A stretch of 64,000 nucleotides of DNA, from assembly GCF_900104335.1 (NCBI RefSeq), contig NZ_FMXT01000006.1:62001-126000 (forward strand), written 5' to 3'. Shown here in pieces: positions 33,845-43,079 of the stretch (position 1 is its first letter; each line of letters opens with the position of its first letter). This DNA is from Pseudobutyrivibrio sp. YE44 (GTDB lineage Bacteria; Bacillota; Clostridia; Lachnospirales; Lachnospiraceae). Below the pieces are notes generated by a model. It was not told the origin of the DNA. It was given only the letters and a program-made list of their open reading frames with translations, and searched no databases. The translations under genes and the position numbers were made by a program.

Positions 33845-35932
33845 ATGGAAAAGAAGGACATTGTATTTGGGTTGGATATTGGAACTAGAAATGTCATTGG
33901 TACAGTGGGGTACCTTGACGGAGAGGAGTTCCACGTTATTGCACAGACTATTCGCGAGCATGATACACGTGCCATGCTGGATGGTCAGATTCACGATATT
34001 GGGCGCGTTGGTGCCACCTGTGATGAGGTGAAAAAAGAGCTGGAGGAAATGACCGGACTCACTCTCACAGAAGTATGTATCGCTGCCGCTGGTCGTGTGC
34101 TTCGTACAATCACCACTCATGTGGAATTGGAGTTCCCTGAGGAGACAGTGGTTACAGGCGAAGATCTTCACACTCTTGATATGCTTGGAATTGAACAGGC
34201 TGGAAAGGAGATTAAGGGTGAGGAGGATAACAAATACAAGTTTTTCTGCGTAGGATATTCTACCGTTAAATATTATTTGAATGGTGATCTGTTTTCTTCA
34301 CTAGAAGATCACAAGGCTGATGTTATTGGTGAAGATATTATTGTTACCTTCCTTCCAGAGGATGTAGTTGATGGTCTTTATTCGGCTGTAGGTAAGGCAG
34401 GTCTTACTGTTGCAAATCTTACCTTGGAGCCTATTGCTGCTATCAATGTTGCAATTCCTCAGAACTTTAGAATGCTTAACATCGCTCTTATTGATGTTGG
34501 CGCAGGTACCTCCGATATTTGTGTAACCAGAGACGGAAGTATCATTGCCTATGGTATGATTCCAATGGCAGGTGACGAGCTGACAGAGGTTCTTGTTCAC
34601 GAGTTCTTGGTTGATTTCGCCACAGCTGAACAGATAAAGAGAGCATCCACTGAAGGTGGCAACATCACATATGAAGATATTATGGGAATCAGCCACACCA
34701 TCAAATCAGAGGATGTTTACAAGCTTACAGATCCTGTTATGAAAAAGATATCAGGAGAGGTTGCTTCAAAAATCAAAGAGCTTAATGGTGACAAATCAGT
34801 TTCTGCTGCCTTTGTTGTTGGCGGTGGCGGAAAGATTCATGGCTTCACAGAGGCTCTTTCAAAAGACCTTGATATCGTTAGCGAGCGTGTTGCACTTCGT
34901 GGCGAGGAGGTCATGAAAAACATTGTCTTCGAGCAGAATGATATTCAGAAGGATTCACTCCTTGTTACTCCTATTGGAATCTGCTTGAACTATTACGAGA
35001 CAAAGAACAACTTCATCATGATTCATTTCAATGGAGAGATGATGAAGCTTTATGATAATGGTCAGCTTACAATTGTAGATGCTGCTATGCAGGCAGGCTT
35101 CTCAGCTGATCAGCTATTCCCACGTCGTGGACGTGAGATTAATTTTACAGTCAATGGTGTAGCGCGAATGATTCGTGGTACAGAGGGAGAGTCAGCTGTG
35201 GTTACTATGAATGGTCGCCCAGTTGGAATTAACACACCTCTTGAGTTCAACTGTGAAGTTGAGCTTACTCCTTCCACAGTTGGTGAGGGTGGTAACGGCA
35301 CCATTGCAGATTTGGCAGAGTTCACCACCGAATATATTTACTTCAATGTTTGTGGTCACAGAGTAAAGTGTCCAAAGTTTGTTGAAGTAAATGGTTCAAT
35401 GGAGCCACCAACTTATTCAGTTAGGGATGGAGATGTTATTGAGACACGTCCATTCTATACAGTTGGACAGTTGGCAGAATTTATGGATGTCACTATTGAT
35501 GATAGATATGAGATTCTTGTGAATAATCGACCAGCTAGTGTTGATTCACTGGTATATGAGAACTTTGTTATTTACTGGACCACCACAAGTCCTGTTGCGT
35601 ATGCTGGGGACTACTTGGCTGAAGACGGCGAAGGACTTCCAGGGGATTATGAGGCTGAGCCAGTGGAGCCAGAGTCAGTTTCAGATGTTCACACAAGAAT
35701 GAAGATTGAATCTGTAGATATTCCAATTGTTGTTAATGGCAAACGAATGACTCTTTCTGGAAAGAAGGAATACATTTTTGTAGATATTTACAAACTTATT
35801 AATTTTGACCCAAGCGAGGGTAATGGACGTCCGCTTATCATAAAGATTAATGGACAGAAATGTGGTTACTCAGATGAGCTTAGAGCCAATGATGAGGTTG
35901 AGTGTTATTGGTATGGCGAAGCGCAAGCTTAA
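33845..35932 (+). CDS. Long FtsA-like ATPase with C-terminal extension
   Basis: Residues 1 to about 380 form an actin-like FtsA/PilM ATPase: phosphate loop 1 in FGLDIGTRNVIG, loop 2 in IDVGAGTSDICV, adenosine site in AFVVGGGGKIHGF. True FtsA is about 400-420 residues, while this protein has 695. The extra 310 residues are beta-rich and include repeat-like small domains (INFTVNGVARMI, DIPIVVNGKRMTLSG, PLIIKINGQKCGYSDEL) that resemble ubiquitin-like folds. No C-terminal amphipathic membrane helix typical of FtsA is seen. No ftsZ is nearby. A role in division or in a surface-assembly machine is possible. Confidence 0.8.
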   Translation: MEKKDIVFGLDIGTRNVIGTVGYLDGEEFHVIAQTIREHDTRAMLDGQIHDIGRVGATCDEVKKELEEMTGLTLTEVCIAAAGRVLRTITTHVELEFPEETVVTGEDLHTLDMLGIEQAGKEIKGEEDNKYKFFCVGYSTVKYYLNGDLFSSLEDHKADVIGEDIIVTFLPEDVVDGLYSAVGKAGLTVANLTLEPIAAINVAIPQNFRMLNIALIDVGAGTSDICVTRDGSIIAYGMIPMAGDELTEVLVHEFLVDFATAEQIKRASTEGGNITYEDIMGISHTIKSEDVYKLTDPVMKKISGEVASKIKELNGDKSVSAAFVVGGGGKIHGFTEALSKDLDIVSERVALRGEEVMKNIVFEQNDIQKDSLLVTPIGICLNYYETKNNFIMIHFNGEMMKLYDNGQLTIVDAAMQAGFSADQLFPRRGREINFTVNGVARMIRGTEGESAVVTMNGRPVGINTPLEFNCEVELTPSTVGEGGNGTIADLAEFTTEYIYFNVCGHRVKCPKFVEVNGSMEPPTYSVRDGDVIETRPFYTVGQLAEFMDVTIDDRYEILVNNRPASVDSLVYENFVIYWTTTSPVAYAGDYLAEDGEGLPGDYEAEPVEPESVSDVHTRMKIESVDIPIVVNGKRMTLSGKKEYIFVDIYKLINFDPSEGNGRPLIIKINGQKCGYSDELRANDEVECYWYGEAQA

Positions 35933-35995
35933 GTGTACACAAAAATAGTTAGTAATTAAGCCTGGTAAATAGGCTGATAAGGAAGTAATAAATTA

Positions 35996-36796
35996 ATGGA
36001 TTTTTTTAGTATTGCAAGTGGTAGTAGTGGTAATTGCATTTGTGTTGGAGATGACAACACACATGTAATGATTGATGCAGGTATTTCAGGTAAGAGAATA
36101 GAGGCGGGAATGAATCAATATGATTACACCACCGCTGATATGGCAGGCGTTTTGGTTACTCATGAGCATTCAGATCATGTGTCAGGCCTGGGAGTAATCG
36201 CTAGAAAATACCACATTCCAATTTATGGAACTGCTGCTACCATCAGAGCAATACGTTCTATGAAAAGCCTTGGGGCTATAGACGACACACTTTTTCACGT
36301 TGTTAGGCCTGACGAGGATTTCTCTATAGGTAGTCTTAATATTCACCCATTTCATATTAGTCATGATGCTGCAGACCCAGTTGCATATCGTATAGAAAAT
36401 TCAAAATCTAAGGTTGCAGTATGTACCGACTTAGGTTATTATGATGGCTATATTGTAGAAAATTTAACAAATTTGGATGCCTTATTACTTGAGGCAAATC
36501 ATGATATTCACATGCTGGAGGTGGGTTCATATCCTTATCCTCTCAAACAAAGAATTTTAGGGGATTATGGTCATCTTTCAAACGAGGCCAGTGGAAAGCT
36601 TTTAAGCTCTGTCCTCCATGATAATATTAAGCATGTCTTCTTAGGCCATTTGTCTCACGAAAACAACTATCCAGATTTGGCGTACGAGACCGTGCGCTTA
36701 GAGGTTACAATGGATGAAACCACCCCATACAATGCGAAGGATTTCAACATTACCGTAGCCTCCCGCAGCGACGTATCGGAGCGCGTTATCTTGTAA
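35996..36796 (+). CDS. MBL-fold hydrolase, YycJ/WalJ-like
   Basis: The 266-residue protein starts MDFFSIASGSSGNCICVG, the classical YycJ/WalJ beginning. It has the metal-binding motif THEHSDHVSGL (H-x-H-x-D-H) and later ligands in CTDLGYYDG and FLGHLSHENN. WalJ-type proteins are linked to DNA repair or cell-wall control in Firmicutes. The usual walRK genes are not adjacent. The structured repeat R copy 3 follows. Confidence 0.9.
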   Translation: MDFFSIASGSSGNCICVGDDNTHVMIDAGISGKRIEAGMNQYDYTTADMAGVLVTHEHSDHVSGLGVIARKYHIPIYGTAATIRAIRSMKSLGAIDDTLFHVVRPDEDFSIGSLNIHPFHISHDAADPVAYRIENSKSKVAVCTDLGYYDGYIVENLTNLDALLLEANHDIHMLEVGSYPYPLKQRILGDYGHLSNEASGKLLSSVLHDNIKHVFLGHLSHENNYPDLAYETVRLEVTMDETTPYNAKDFNITVASRSDVSERVIL

Positions 36797-36811
36797 GTAA
36801 TTATTTTAAGT

Positions 36812-36901
36812 GAGCTGGTAAGTAACAATCTCTTAGGTTTCTGAATGAAGCGTGTTAGCTGAATGAAGAAACTCTAAGGATTGTTACAGTAACCAGCGGA
36901 C
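36812..36901 (+). repeat. Structured repeat R, copy 3
   Basis: It begins GAGCTGGTAA and ends TAACCAGCGGAC. The second stem is a perfect 9 bp here (GTAACAATC / GATTGTTAC) where other copies have CAAGC / GCTTG. This is the most diverged copy. It ends 8 bases before the GGAG ribosome-binding site of the ACT gene. Confidence 0.85.
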
Positions 36902-36919
36902 CAGAAAAGGAGAACTCAT

Positions 36920-37195
36920 ATGGAAAACAAAGTAATTATTACCGTAGTAGGTAAAGACACTGTAGGTATCATCGCTAGAATCTGCACATACTTAGCAGGA
37001 AGCGGAGTTAATGTTTTAGATATTACTCAGACTATCGTCCAGGGGTTCTTCAACATGATGATGATTGTTGACATTGAGAAGGCTTCTAAAAACTTCGGCG
37101 AGATCCAGAAGGATCTTGAGACTCTTGGTGAGGAAATCGGAGTTCAGGTAAAGGCTCAAAAAGAAGAAATTTTTGAGAAGATGCATCGTCTATAA
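36920..37195 (+). CDS. ACT domain protein (UPF0237 type)
   Basis: The 91-residue protein consists of one ACT-like regulatory domain (IITVVGKDTVGIIARICTYLAGSGVNVLDITQTIVQGFF). ACT domains bind amino acids. It is encoded next to a DUF711 gene, a conserved pairing in many bacteria and archaea. AAAGGAGAA precedes the ATG. Ligand and partner are not known. Confidence 0.93.
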   Translation: MENKVIITVVGKDTVGIIARICTYLAGSGVNVLDITQTIVQGFFNMMMIVDIEKASKNFGEIQKDLETLGEEIGVQVKAQKEEIFEKMHRL

Positions 37196-37197
37196 GT

Positions 37198-37280
37198 ACT
37201 TTGCCGAGCTTGTTAAGGCAAAGTGCTTATGATAGCACACCCCTCTTTGCCGTAGGCAATCATTCATGGGTGTGCTTTCT
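37198..37280 (+). repeat. Double-hairpin spacer between ACT and DUF711 genes
   Basis: The first hairpin is ACTTTGCC (37198-37205) with GGCAAAGT (37217-37224). The second is GCACACCC (37235-37242) with GGGTGTGC (37268-37275), enclosing TTGCC-GTA-GGCAA and then CATTCAT. The second has the same plan as the pflB-pflA spacer hairpin read on the minus strand. It may weaken or stabilise the transcript between the two genes. Confidence 0.65.
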
Positions 37281-37300
37281 CGTAATATTAGGAGGATAAC

Positions 37301-38665
37301 ATGGTCAATATAAAAGAAGTAATCGAAACAAACAAAATGGTGGAAGAGCAGACACTTGATGTTCGTACCATCACCATCGGTATCAGCCTTCTCGAGTGCA
37401 TCGATTCCGATTTAAAGCTTGTTAATGAAAAGGTTTACAATCGCATTACAACGGTTGCAAAGGATTTAGATAAAGTAGCAAAGGAAATTGAGCGTGATTA
37501 TGGTATTCCAATCGTAAATCGTCGTATCTCAGTTACTCCTATTGCTTTAGTTGGTGGCGCTGCTTGCAAGTGCCCTGCTGATTTTGTTTCTTTGGCACAC
37601 ACTCTTGATAAGGCAGCTGAGGCTGTTGGTGCCAACCTCATTGGTGGTTATTCTGCCCTTGTTTCAAAAGGTATGACCACTGCTGATGAGATGCTTATTC
37701 GTTCTATTCCACAGGCTCTTTGCGAGACACAGAGGGTTTGTAGTTCTGTAAATTTGGCTTCCACAAAGACTGGTATTAATATGGATGCAGTCCGTCTTAT
37801 GGGCGACATTTTATTACAGGTAGCTGATCGTTCGAAGGACAGAGATTCTGTTGATTGTATGAAGCTTGTTGTGTTCTGTAATGCTCCAGACGACAACCCA
37901 TTTATGGCTGGTGCCTTCCACGGTGTAACAGAGGCAGATGCAATTATCAACGTTGGTGTTTCTGGACCAGGTGTTGTAAAGAAAGCCCTTGAGCAAGTTC
38001 GTGGTGAGAGCTTCGAGGTTCTTTGCGAGACTATCAAAAAGACAGCCTTCAAGGTTACTCGTGTTGGTCAGCTTGTTGCACAGGAAGCGTCAAAGCGTCT
38101 TGGCATTCCATTTGGTATTATTGATTTATCACTGGCTCCAACTCCTGCAATTGGAGATTCAGTTGCTGATATTCTTTGCGAGATTGGTCTTGAATATGCT
38201 GGTGCTCCTGGTACTACAGCTGCTCTCGCAATGCTCAACGACCAGGTTAAGAAGGGCGGCGTTATGGCCAGCTCTTATGTAGGTGGTCTTTCTGGTGCTT
38301 TCATTCCTGTATCTGAGGATCAGGGAATGATTAACTCAGTAGAGGCAGGTGCAATCACTCTTGAAAAGCTTGAGGCCATGACTTGCGTATGTTCAGTTGG
38401 TCTTGATATGATTGCCATTCCTGGTGATACACCAGCCACAACAATCTCTGGTATGATTGCAGATGAGATGGCTCTTGGTATGGTAAACCAGAAGACAACA
38501 GCAGCTCGTCTTATCCCTGTTATCGGCAAGGGTGTGGGCGATACAGTTGAGTTTGGTGGATTATTTGGTTATGCACCAATCATGCCTGTGAATAAGTTCT
38601 CTTGTGCAGATTTTATTAATCGTCAGGGACGCATTCCAGCTCCAATTCATTCATTCAAGAATTAA
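37301..38665 (+). CDS. DUF711 (UPF0210, PFL family) protein
   Basis: The 454-residue protein fits the DUF711 family ([44 protein letters not shown], and later [20 protein letters not shown]). A structural relation to glycyl-radical-like barrels has been proposed, but no radical glycine motif is present. The enzymatic role is unknown. It is downstream of the ACT gene, with GGAGG before the ATG and a strong terminator after it. Confidence 0.92.
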   Translation: MVNIKEVIETNKMVEEQTLDVRTITIGISLLECIDSDLKLVNEKVYNRITTVAKDLDKVAKEIERDYGIPIVNRRISVTPIALVGGAACKCPADFVSLAHTLDKAAEAVGANLIGGYSALVSKGMTTADEMLIRSIPQALCETQRVCSSVNLASTKTGINMDAVRLMGDILLQVADRSKDRDSVDCMKLVVFCNAPDDNPFMAGAFHGVTEADAIINVGVSGPGVVKKALEQVRGESFEVLCETIKKTAFKVTRVGQLVAQEASKRLGIPFGIIDLSLAPTPAIGDSVADILCEIGLEYAGAPGTTAALAMLNDQVKKGGVMASSYVGGLSGAFIPVSEDQGMINSVEAGAITLEKLEAMTCVCSVGLDMIAIPGDTPATTISGMIADEMALGMVNQKTTAARLIPVIGKGVGDTVEFGGLFGYAPIMPVNKFSCADFINRQGRIPAPIHSFKN

Positions 38666-38680
38666 ATAAGATTATATTTT

Positions 38681-38724
38681 GACACCGCATCTGTCAGCTT
38701 GCTGACGGATGCGGTGTCTTTTTT
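38681..38724 (+). terminator. Terminator after DUF711 gene
   Basis: GACACCGCATC and GATGCGGTGTC form an 11-bp stem, with an inner GTCAGC / GCTGAC stem and a T run. Confidence 0.95.
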
Positions 38725-38804
38725 ATTTACATTTTTTTCATAAAAATCTAGTATAATCACATTGTTATATGTTTAGTCTTTTATTTTCCATTTAGAGGAT
38801 AATT

Positions 38805-39725
38805 ATGAATAAAAAGAGATTATTGATTGGACTAGTTTCATTGCTGATATTCATTCTATTGATGGTTTTTATCAATAATAAATATCAAAAGTTTGAAAAC
38901 AATCAAAATAATATTTCAAAAGAAGATGAAATACCGCAGGATATCATTGATGCAGCAAAGGGATATAAGGTAACTGAGTATGGTGGAGCCTATTCAATTT
39001 ATAATAGCTACAATGCTTCTGATGCTGTTGACTTGTCAGATAAAAATGGTAAGACCACAGAGCTAGAATTGCTAGATGCTTTAATTTTTGGATTGGGACA
39101 GAATAGAAAATTCCTTGATGAAAGAATGTTGTTTAAGGGATATGTGGTGGCTATCAAGGAATTAGACAAAACAAATCACTACAATACAGAAGTTACTATT
39201 TCAGATACAAAAGATGATACAAACAATACCATTGAGGTGTATTTTAACTGGTATGATGAACAGCCTATTCATCCGGGAGACATTCTGTTTGGAAAAGGCA
39301 TGCTTAGATACGAATTTGATAAAGATTATAATATTTCAAACGTATACATTAATGTTGAATTTAGCAGTGAAGTATGCTTCTTTTCAGAGGACGATGACAC
39401 TATAAATTATGATGAAAAGAAGGTTGAAATAAAGGGAGAAGGTCTTGAATTAGTAACGGTAAAGGGTTGCAGGAGCATTATTGGCGAAAAACTAGATAGA
39501 CCTGTAATAAAGACAGAAGGTAATTTATATTTGGTGGATAAGGAGTACAGATTATATTATGACATCAAACATTTTCCATATGACTATATAAGTCTAAGAT
39601 ACAGGGGAAATAATGGAAATGATGATTGGCTACTTTCTGAAATTGGAAAGAAAGTTACTGTACGGGGAATATTGTATTCAAACCATAAAGGTCAGATTTG
39701 GATGTATGGTACAAGGATTAAGTAA
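38805..39725 (+). CDS. Membrane-anchored protein of unknown function
   Basis: The 306-residue protein starts MNKKRLLIGLVSLLIFILLMVF, a basic end plus one helix. The rest is rich in Asp, Asn and Tyr and should be outside the membrane. It includes a possible OB-like part (MLFKGYVVAIKELDKTNHYN ... GKKVTVRGILYSNHKGQIW). No family was recognised. It is AT-rich and forms a pair with the next unknown gene, 12 bp downstream. Confidence 0.7.
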   Translation: MNKKRLLIGLVSLLIFILLMVFINNKYQKFENNQNNISKEDEIPQDIIDAAKGYKVTEYGGAYSIYNSYNASDAVDLSDKNGKTTELELLDALIFGLGQNRKFLDERMLFKGYVVAIKELDKTNHYNTEVTISDTKDDTNNTIEVYFNWYDEQPIHPGDILFGKGMLRYEFDKDYNISNVYINVEFSSEVCFFSEDDDTINYDEKKVEIKGEGLELVTVKGCRSIIGEKLDRPVIKTEGNLYLVDKEYRLYYDIKHFPYDYISLRYRGNNGNDDWLLSEIGKKVTVRGILYSNHKGQIWMYGTRIK

Positions 39726-39737
39726 TAGGGATTATAT

Positions 39738-40511
39738 ATGGATAAAAATAGATTGAGCGTACCAAAGAAAATAGCCGTTTGTCTTGTAGTTATTTTATTG
39801 CTACATGTGATTTCTTGTTTTCATTTTCAACTATATCGAGTTTTTTGTGCGAAAATATACTATAAGGTAAAATACAATATATCTCTTGATTATGCTGGCA
39901 GTATTACAAGTGATTCTATTCTTCTTAAGATGGAAGATGGCAATGATATATGCTGCATTCAAAATATATTTGGTATTGTCAAATATGATAGTTATGTTTC
40001 CTACAAATATGGTATGGAAGCAGCGGAAGAAATCCAAGAAATTGCTGATAATTATTTTGATGAAAGCCATACAGTTTACGGAGCTTTTGCAGATGGAGCG
40101 GCTGCATTTTATATGTATCCAATTAGAAAATGTAAAACCTTGGAAGGTTATATTTCACAGGATGAGGTGGAGGAAAATCATGTTATCTTTCTTCAACTTC
40201 CAAATGATAAAGATGATATAGATGACAGCACAATTGATGCCTTTTGGGAGGAGTGTAAAGACTTATATTCTGGTAGCACCTATAAAATTTATATTACAAG
40301 AATTCCTAGGAAGATATACGATGGAACTAAGGATTTAAAAGCTTATCCAATGGAAAAAGAAGCAATGTTTGTTCCAGAAAAATCTCAGTTGTTCTTAGAA
40401 AGTATCGATAAATATGGAACAGCAGATTATATGTGTGGGCATGATATAAATGATTATAATGGATTTATCATAAAACGATGTAATTTCAAAGATGGTGAAA
40501 TCTGGGACTAA
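39738..40511 (+). CDS. Membrane-anchored protein of unknown function
   Basis: The 257-residue protein has a helix at about 12-32 after a basic start (MDKNRLSVPKKIAV). The remainder is acidic and rich in Tyr, with no recognisable domain. It lies 12 bp after another unknown anchored protein and 19 bp before the precorrin-2 dehydrogenase-like gene. The anchor and AT-rich coding resemble its upstream partner, suggesting they entered together. Confidence 0.68.
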   Translation: MDKNRLSVPKKIAVCLVVILLLHVISCFHFQLYRVFCAKIYYKVKYNISLDYAGSITSDSILLKMEDGNDICCIQNIFGIVKYDSYVSYKYGMEAAEEIQEIADNYFDESHTVYGAFADGAAAFYMYPIRKCKTLEGYISQDEVEENHVIFLQLPNDKDDIDDSTIDAFWEECKDLYSGSTYKIYITRIPRKIYDGTKDLKAYPMEKEAMFVPEKSQLFLESIDKYGTADYMCGHDINDYNGFIIKRCNFKDGEIWD

Positions 40512-40530
40512 TTTTATATGAGGAGGGGTT

Positions 40531-41103
40531 ATGGCATATTTTCCAATGTTTGTAAATTTAACTGGGGCAAATTGTTTGGTTATTGGTAGTAGTGATGCGG
40601 TGTTGCGCAGGTCCGATGCGCTTCTTGATTTTGGGGCTAAGGTGAGAGTAATTGATAAGGATGAGTTTACGACCGATGATTTAAAGGGAAAGAAGGTTGT
40701 CCTTGTTGATACTGAAGATGAGGAAATTAATCTTCAGATTTCTATGCTTTGCAAAGATGCAGGTATTCCTGTTAATATATTAGGTAGACCGGATCTGGGC
40801 ACCTTTAGTTTTCCATCTTATGTAAAGGAAAGAGATTTGGTGGGGGCATTTTCTAGCAGTGGCAAGAGCACAGCTTTGGCAAAGTTTCTTGCAAATAAAG
40901 AAAAGGAAACTCTCACTCCAAAGCTTGGTGAATTAAACGAAATGCTTGGAAAGTGGAAGCAGCCAATTGAGGAGCTATTTCCACTTAAAGCTAGTCAGAA
41001 TAGTGCCTTTGAGCAGCTAATTGACTATGCATTATGCTACGATGGAATTCCTACCGATGAAGAAGTAGAGGAACTTCTAGGTGCTATTTCCATGACATTA
41101 TAG
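40531..41103 (+). CDS. Precorrin-2 dehydrogenase / ferrochelatase-like protein
   Basis: The 190-residue protein resembles the NAD-binding half of siroheme synthase (CysG-N/Met8). It starts MAYFPMFVNLTGANCLVIGSSDAVLRRSDALLDFGAKVRVI. The GAFSSSGKSTALAKFL motif corresponds to the family's STGGKSPALAK. These enzymes oxidise precorrin-2 and may insert iron to make siroheme. No other tetrapyrrole gene is in the window. The stop codon is the first three bases of structured repeat R copy 4. Confidence 0.85.
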   Translation: MAYFPMFVNLTGANCLVIGSSDAVLRRSDALLDFGAKVRVIDKDEFTTDDLKGKKVVLVDTEDEEINLQISMLCKDAGIPVNILGRPDLGTFSFPSYVKERDLVGAFSSSGKSTALAKFLANKEKETLTPKLGELNEMLGKWKQPIEELFPLKASQNSAFEQLIDYALCYDGIPTDEEVEELLGAISMTL

Positions 41104-41195
41104 TCCGCTGGTTACGGCTACAAGCATTATATTTCTACATTCAGCTGAAGAAAGCTTCATTTAAGAAATATAATAGCTTGATGCCTACCAGCTCA
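41101..41195 (-). repeat. Structured repeat R, copy 4
   Basis: On the minus strand it starts GAGCTGGTAG and ends TAACCAGCGGACTA. The middle stem is ATTATATTTCT / AGAAATATAAT and the tip GAAGCTTTC..AGCTGA. It is inserted in the opposite sense to both flanking genes. On the plus strand its TAG forms the stop codon of the upstream gene. Confidence 0.9.
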
Positions 41196-41225
41196 TTTTA
41201 ATATCTTAAGGAGAATAATAGAATT

Positions 41226-42260
41226 ATGAAATTTCCAAACTTCCTCCACGAGGGGGATACGATTGGGCTGGTGGCGCCTTCCTTCGGGTGCGCTGATGAG
41301 CCTTACAAAAGCTGTATGGATGCAGCAATAAAGAGATTTGAAGGAATGGGCTACAAGCTTGTGGAGGGTCCTAACTGTCGAAGAAATGATGGTATTGGAA
41401 TCAGCTCTACCCCTGAAAACTGCGGCAAGGAGCTTACAGATTTTTATTGCAGTGACGACAATGATATGCTCATTGCCTGTGGTGGCGGAGAGCTTATGTG
41501 TGAGACCCTTGATCATGTGGATTTTGAGGCAGTAAAGGCTGCCAAGCCTAAGTGGTATATGGGCTATTCTGATAACACCAATTTCACTTTTTTGCTTAAT
41601 ACAATTTGTGATACTGCGGCAATCTATGGGCCAAGCATTGGAGCCTTTGGAATGGAAAAACTTGAACCAGCCCTAGAAGATGTCCTTCAGGTTATCACCG
41701 GAAAGAAAACTACAGTTTCGGGCTATGATAGGTTCGAGGTAGAGTCCTTAAAGGATGGGGCCCATCCATTTGTAGGCTACAATCTTACAGAGAAAAAAGA
41801 ACTTCGATTGTTTATGGGTGAATCTGAAACCAATCGAGTGCCAGAATTCTCAGGAATTATTACAGGAGGATGCTTGGATTGTTTGGCAAATCTTGTAGGT
41901 ACCAAGTATGACAAGGTGGCATCCTTCAATGAGAAATATAAGAATCAAGGTGTGGTTTGGTTCCTAGAGGCTTGTGATTTAAATGTTATGTCTATTAGAC
42001 GTGCACTTTGGAATCTTGATAGAGCCGGTTGGTTCGTAAATACGAAGGGATTTATTATTGGTCGTCCGGCTTTTGCATGGAAACAGGAAATGATGGGCCT
42101 TGATCAGTATAACGCTGTGACAGGAATCCTTGGAAAGTATAATGTTCCTATTGTCATGGATGCAGACGTTGGACATTTAGCACCTGCTATGCCTATTATC
42201 TCAGGGGCACAGGTGTCCGTTGAGGCGGCAGAAAATATTACTTTGAAGTATCAGGTATAA
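41226..42260 (+). CDS. LD-carboxypeptidase (peptidase S66 family)
   Basis: The 344-residue protein starts FPNFLHEGDTIGLVAPSFG and carries the serine nucleophile in MGYSDNTNFTF, matching S66 enzymes. The family includes LdcA, which trims tetrapeptides in peptidoglycan recycling, and MccF, which cleaves microcin C. The absence of a signal peptide suits a cytosolic role in recycling or self-immunity. GGAG precedes the ATG after structured repeat R copy 4. Confidence 0.9.
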   Translation: MKFPNFLHEGDTIGLVAPSFGCADEPYKSCMDAAIKRFEGMGYKLVEGPNCRRNDGIGISSTPENCGKELTDFYCSDDNDMLIACGGGELMCETLDHVDFEAVKAAKPKWYMGYSDNTNFTFLLNTICDTAAIYGPSIGAFGMEKLEPALEDVLQVITGKKTTVSGYDRFEVESLKDGAHPFVGYNLTEKKELRLFMGESETNRVPEFSGIITGGCLDCLANLVGTKYDKVASFNEKYKNQGVVWFLEACDLNVMSIRRALWNLDRAGWFVNTKGFIIGRPAFAWKQEMMGLDQYNAVTGILGKYNVPIVMDADVGHLAPAMPIISGAQVSVEAAENITLKYQV

Positions 42261-42348
42261 CCACTGGCAAGCTGGGTTTGAGAATTGCCAGTCTAAATCT
42301 ATAAAGCTGAATAATTGTCAAAAAATTCTCTCTCTTTTGCGTAATGAG

Positions 42349-42357
42349 TGTTATAAT
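42349..42357 (+). promoter_or_regulatory. Extended -10 promoter of the dha operon
   Basis: TGTTATAAT is a perfect TGn-TATAAT extended -10. No consensus -35 lies 17 bases upstream. It is 37 bases before the dhaL start, so the leader is short. Confidence 0.6.
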
Positions 42358-42393
42358 TGAAATAACAATTTACGTTTAGGAGGGGGAATTTTT

Positions 42394-43014
42394 ATGTCTA
42401 CAAGAATTTATGATTGCTTGAAGGCCATTGGTGAAAGAATCATTGAGAATAAAGACTTTCTCACTGATTTAGACCGAGAGATTGGTGATGCGGATCACGG
42501 TGTCAATATGGCCAGAGGTTTTCAGGGAGTAATCGAAAAGGTGCCAGAGGATGAGGCTGATATTGGGGCAGCCTTAAAGAAAGCAGGTATGACTTTGCTT
42601 TCCACTGTTGGTGGTGCTTCTGGACCATTATATGGAACAGCTTATATGGAGGCAGCAAAGGTGTTTGCTGGCAAAACTGAAGTTACTGGGGAGGACTTCA
42701 AAGCGTCGCTGGCTGCGGCTATAGAGGGTATCAAAAAGAGAGGTCATGCTGAAAAAGGCGAAAAGACCATGCTTGATGCATTGATTCCAGCTTATGACAC
42801 TTTGTCTGAAAAGCTGAGTGGGGGCTCAGAATTTTTAGAAGCGTTAGAGGCTGCATGTCAGGCTGCAAATGAGGGAGTAGAGTTTACAAAGACAATAGCG
42901 GCAACAAAGGGACGTGCAAGCTACTTGGGAGAGAGAAGTATAGGCCATCAGGATCCTGGTGCAACCTCTCTTACTATCACATTGGAAACGATCAGAGACT
43001 TCCTTAAAGGTTAA
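42394..43014 (+). CDS. dhaL: Dihydroxyacetone kinase, ADP-binding subunit DhaL
   Basis: DhaL holds ADP, receives phosphate from DhaM and passes it to dihydroxyacetone bound to DhaK. The 206-residue protein has the magnesium-binding aspartates D27, D32 and D34 in DREIGDADHG. The nucleotide-loop GGASGPLYGTAYM follows, and later RASYLGERSIGHQDPGATS. It is first in a dhaL-dhaM-dhaK cluster. GGAGGGGG precedes the ATG. Confidence 0.95.
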   Translation: MSTRIYDCLKAIGERIIENKDFLTDLDREIGDADHGVNMARGFQGVIEKVPEDEADIGAALKKAGMTLLSTVGGASGPLYGTAYMEAAKVFAGKTEVTGEDFKASLAAAIEGIKKRGHAEKGEKTMLDALIPAYDTLSEKLSGGSEFLEALEAACQAANEGVEFTKTIAATKGRASYLGERSIGHQDPGATSLTITLETIRDFLKG

Positions 43015-43079
43015 AGGAATAGCTAAAATAGGGTTTTTACAAGATACAATGTACAAAGATTAATTGGGGGATTTTTGTT

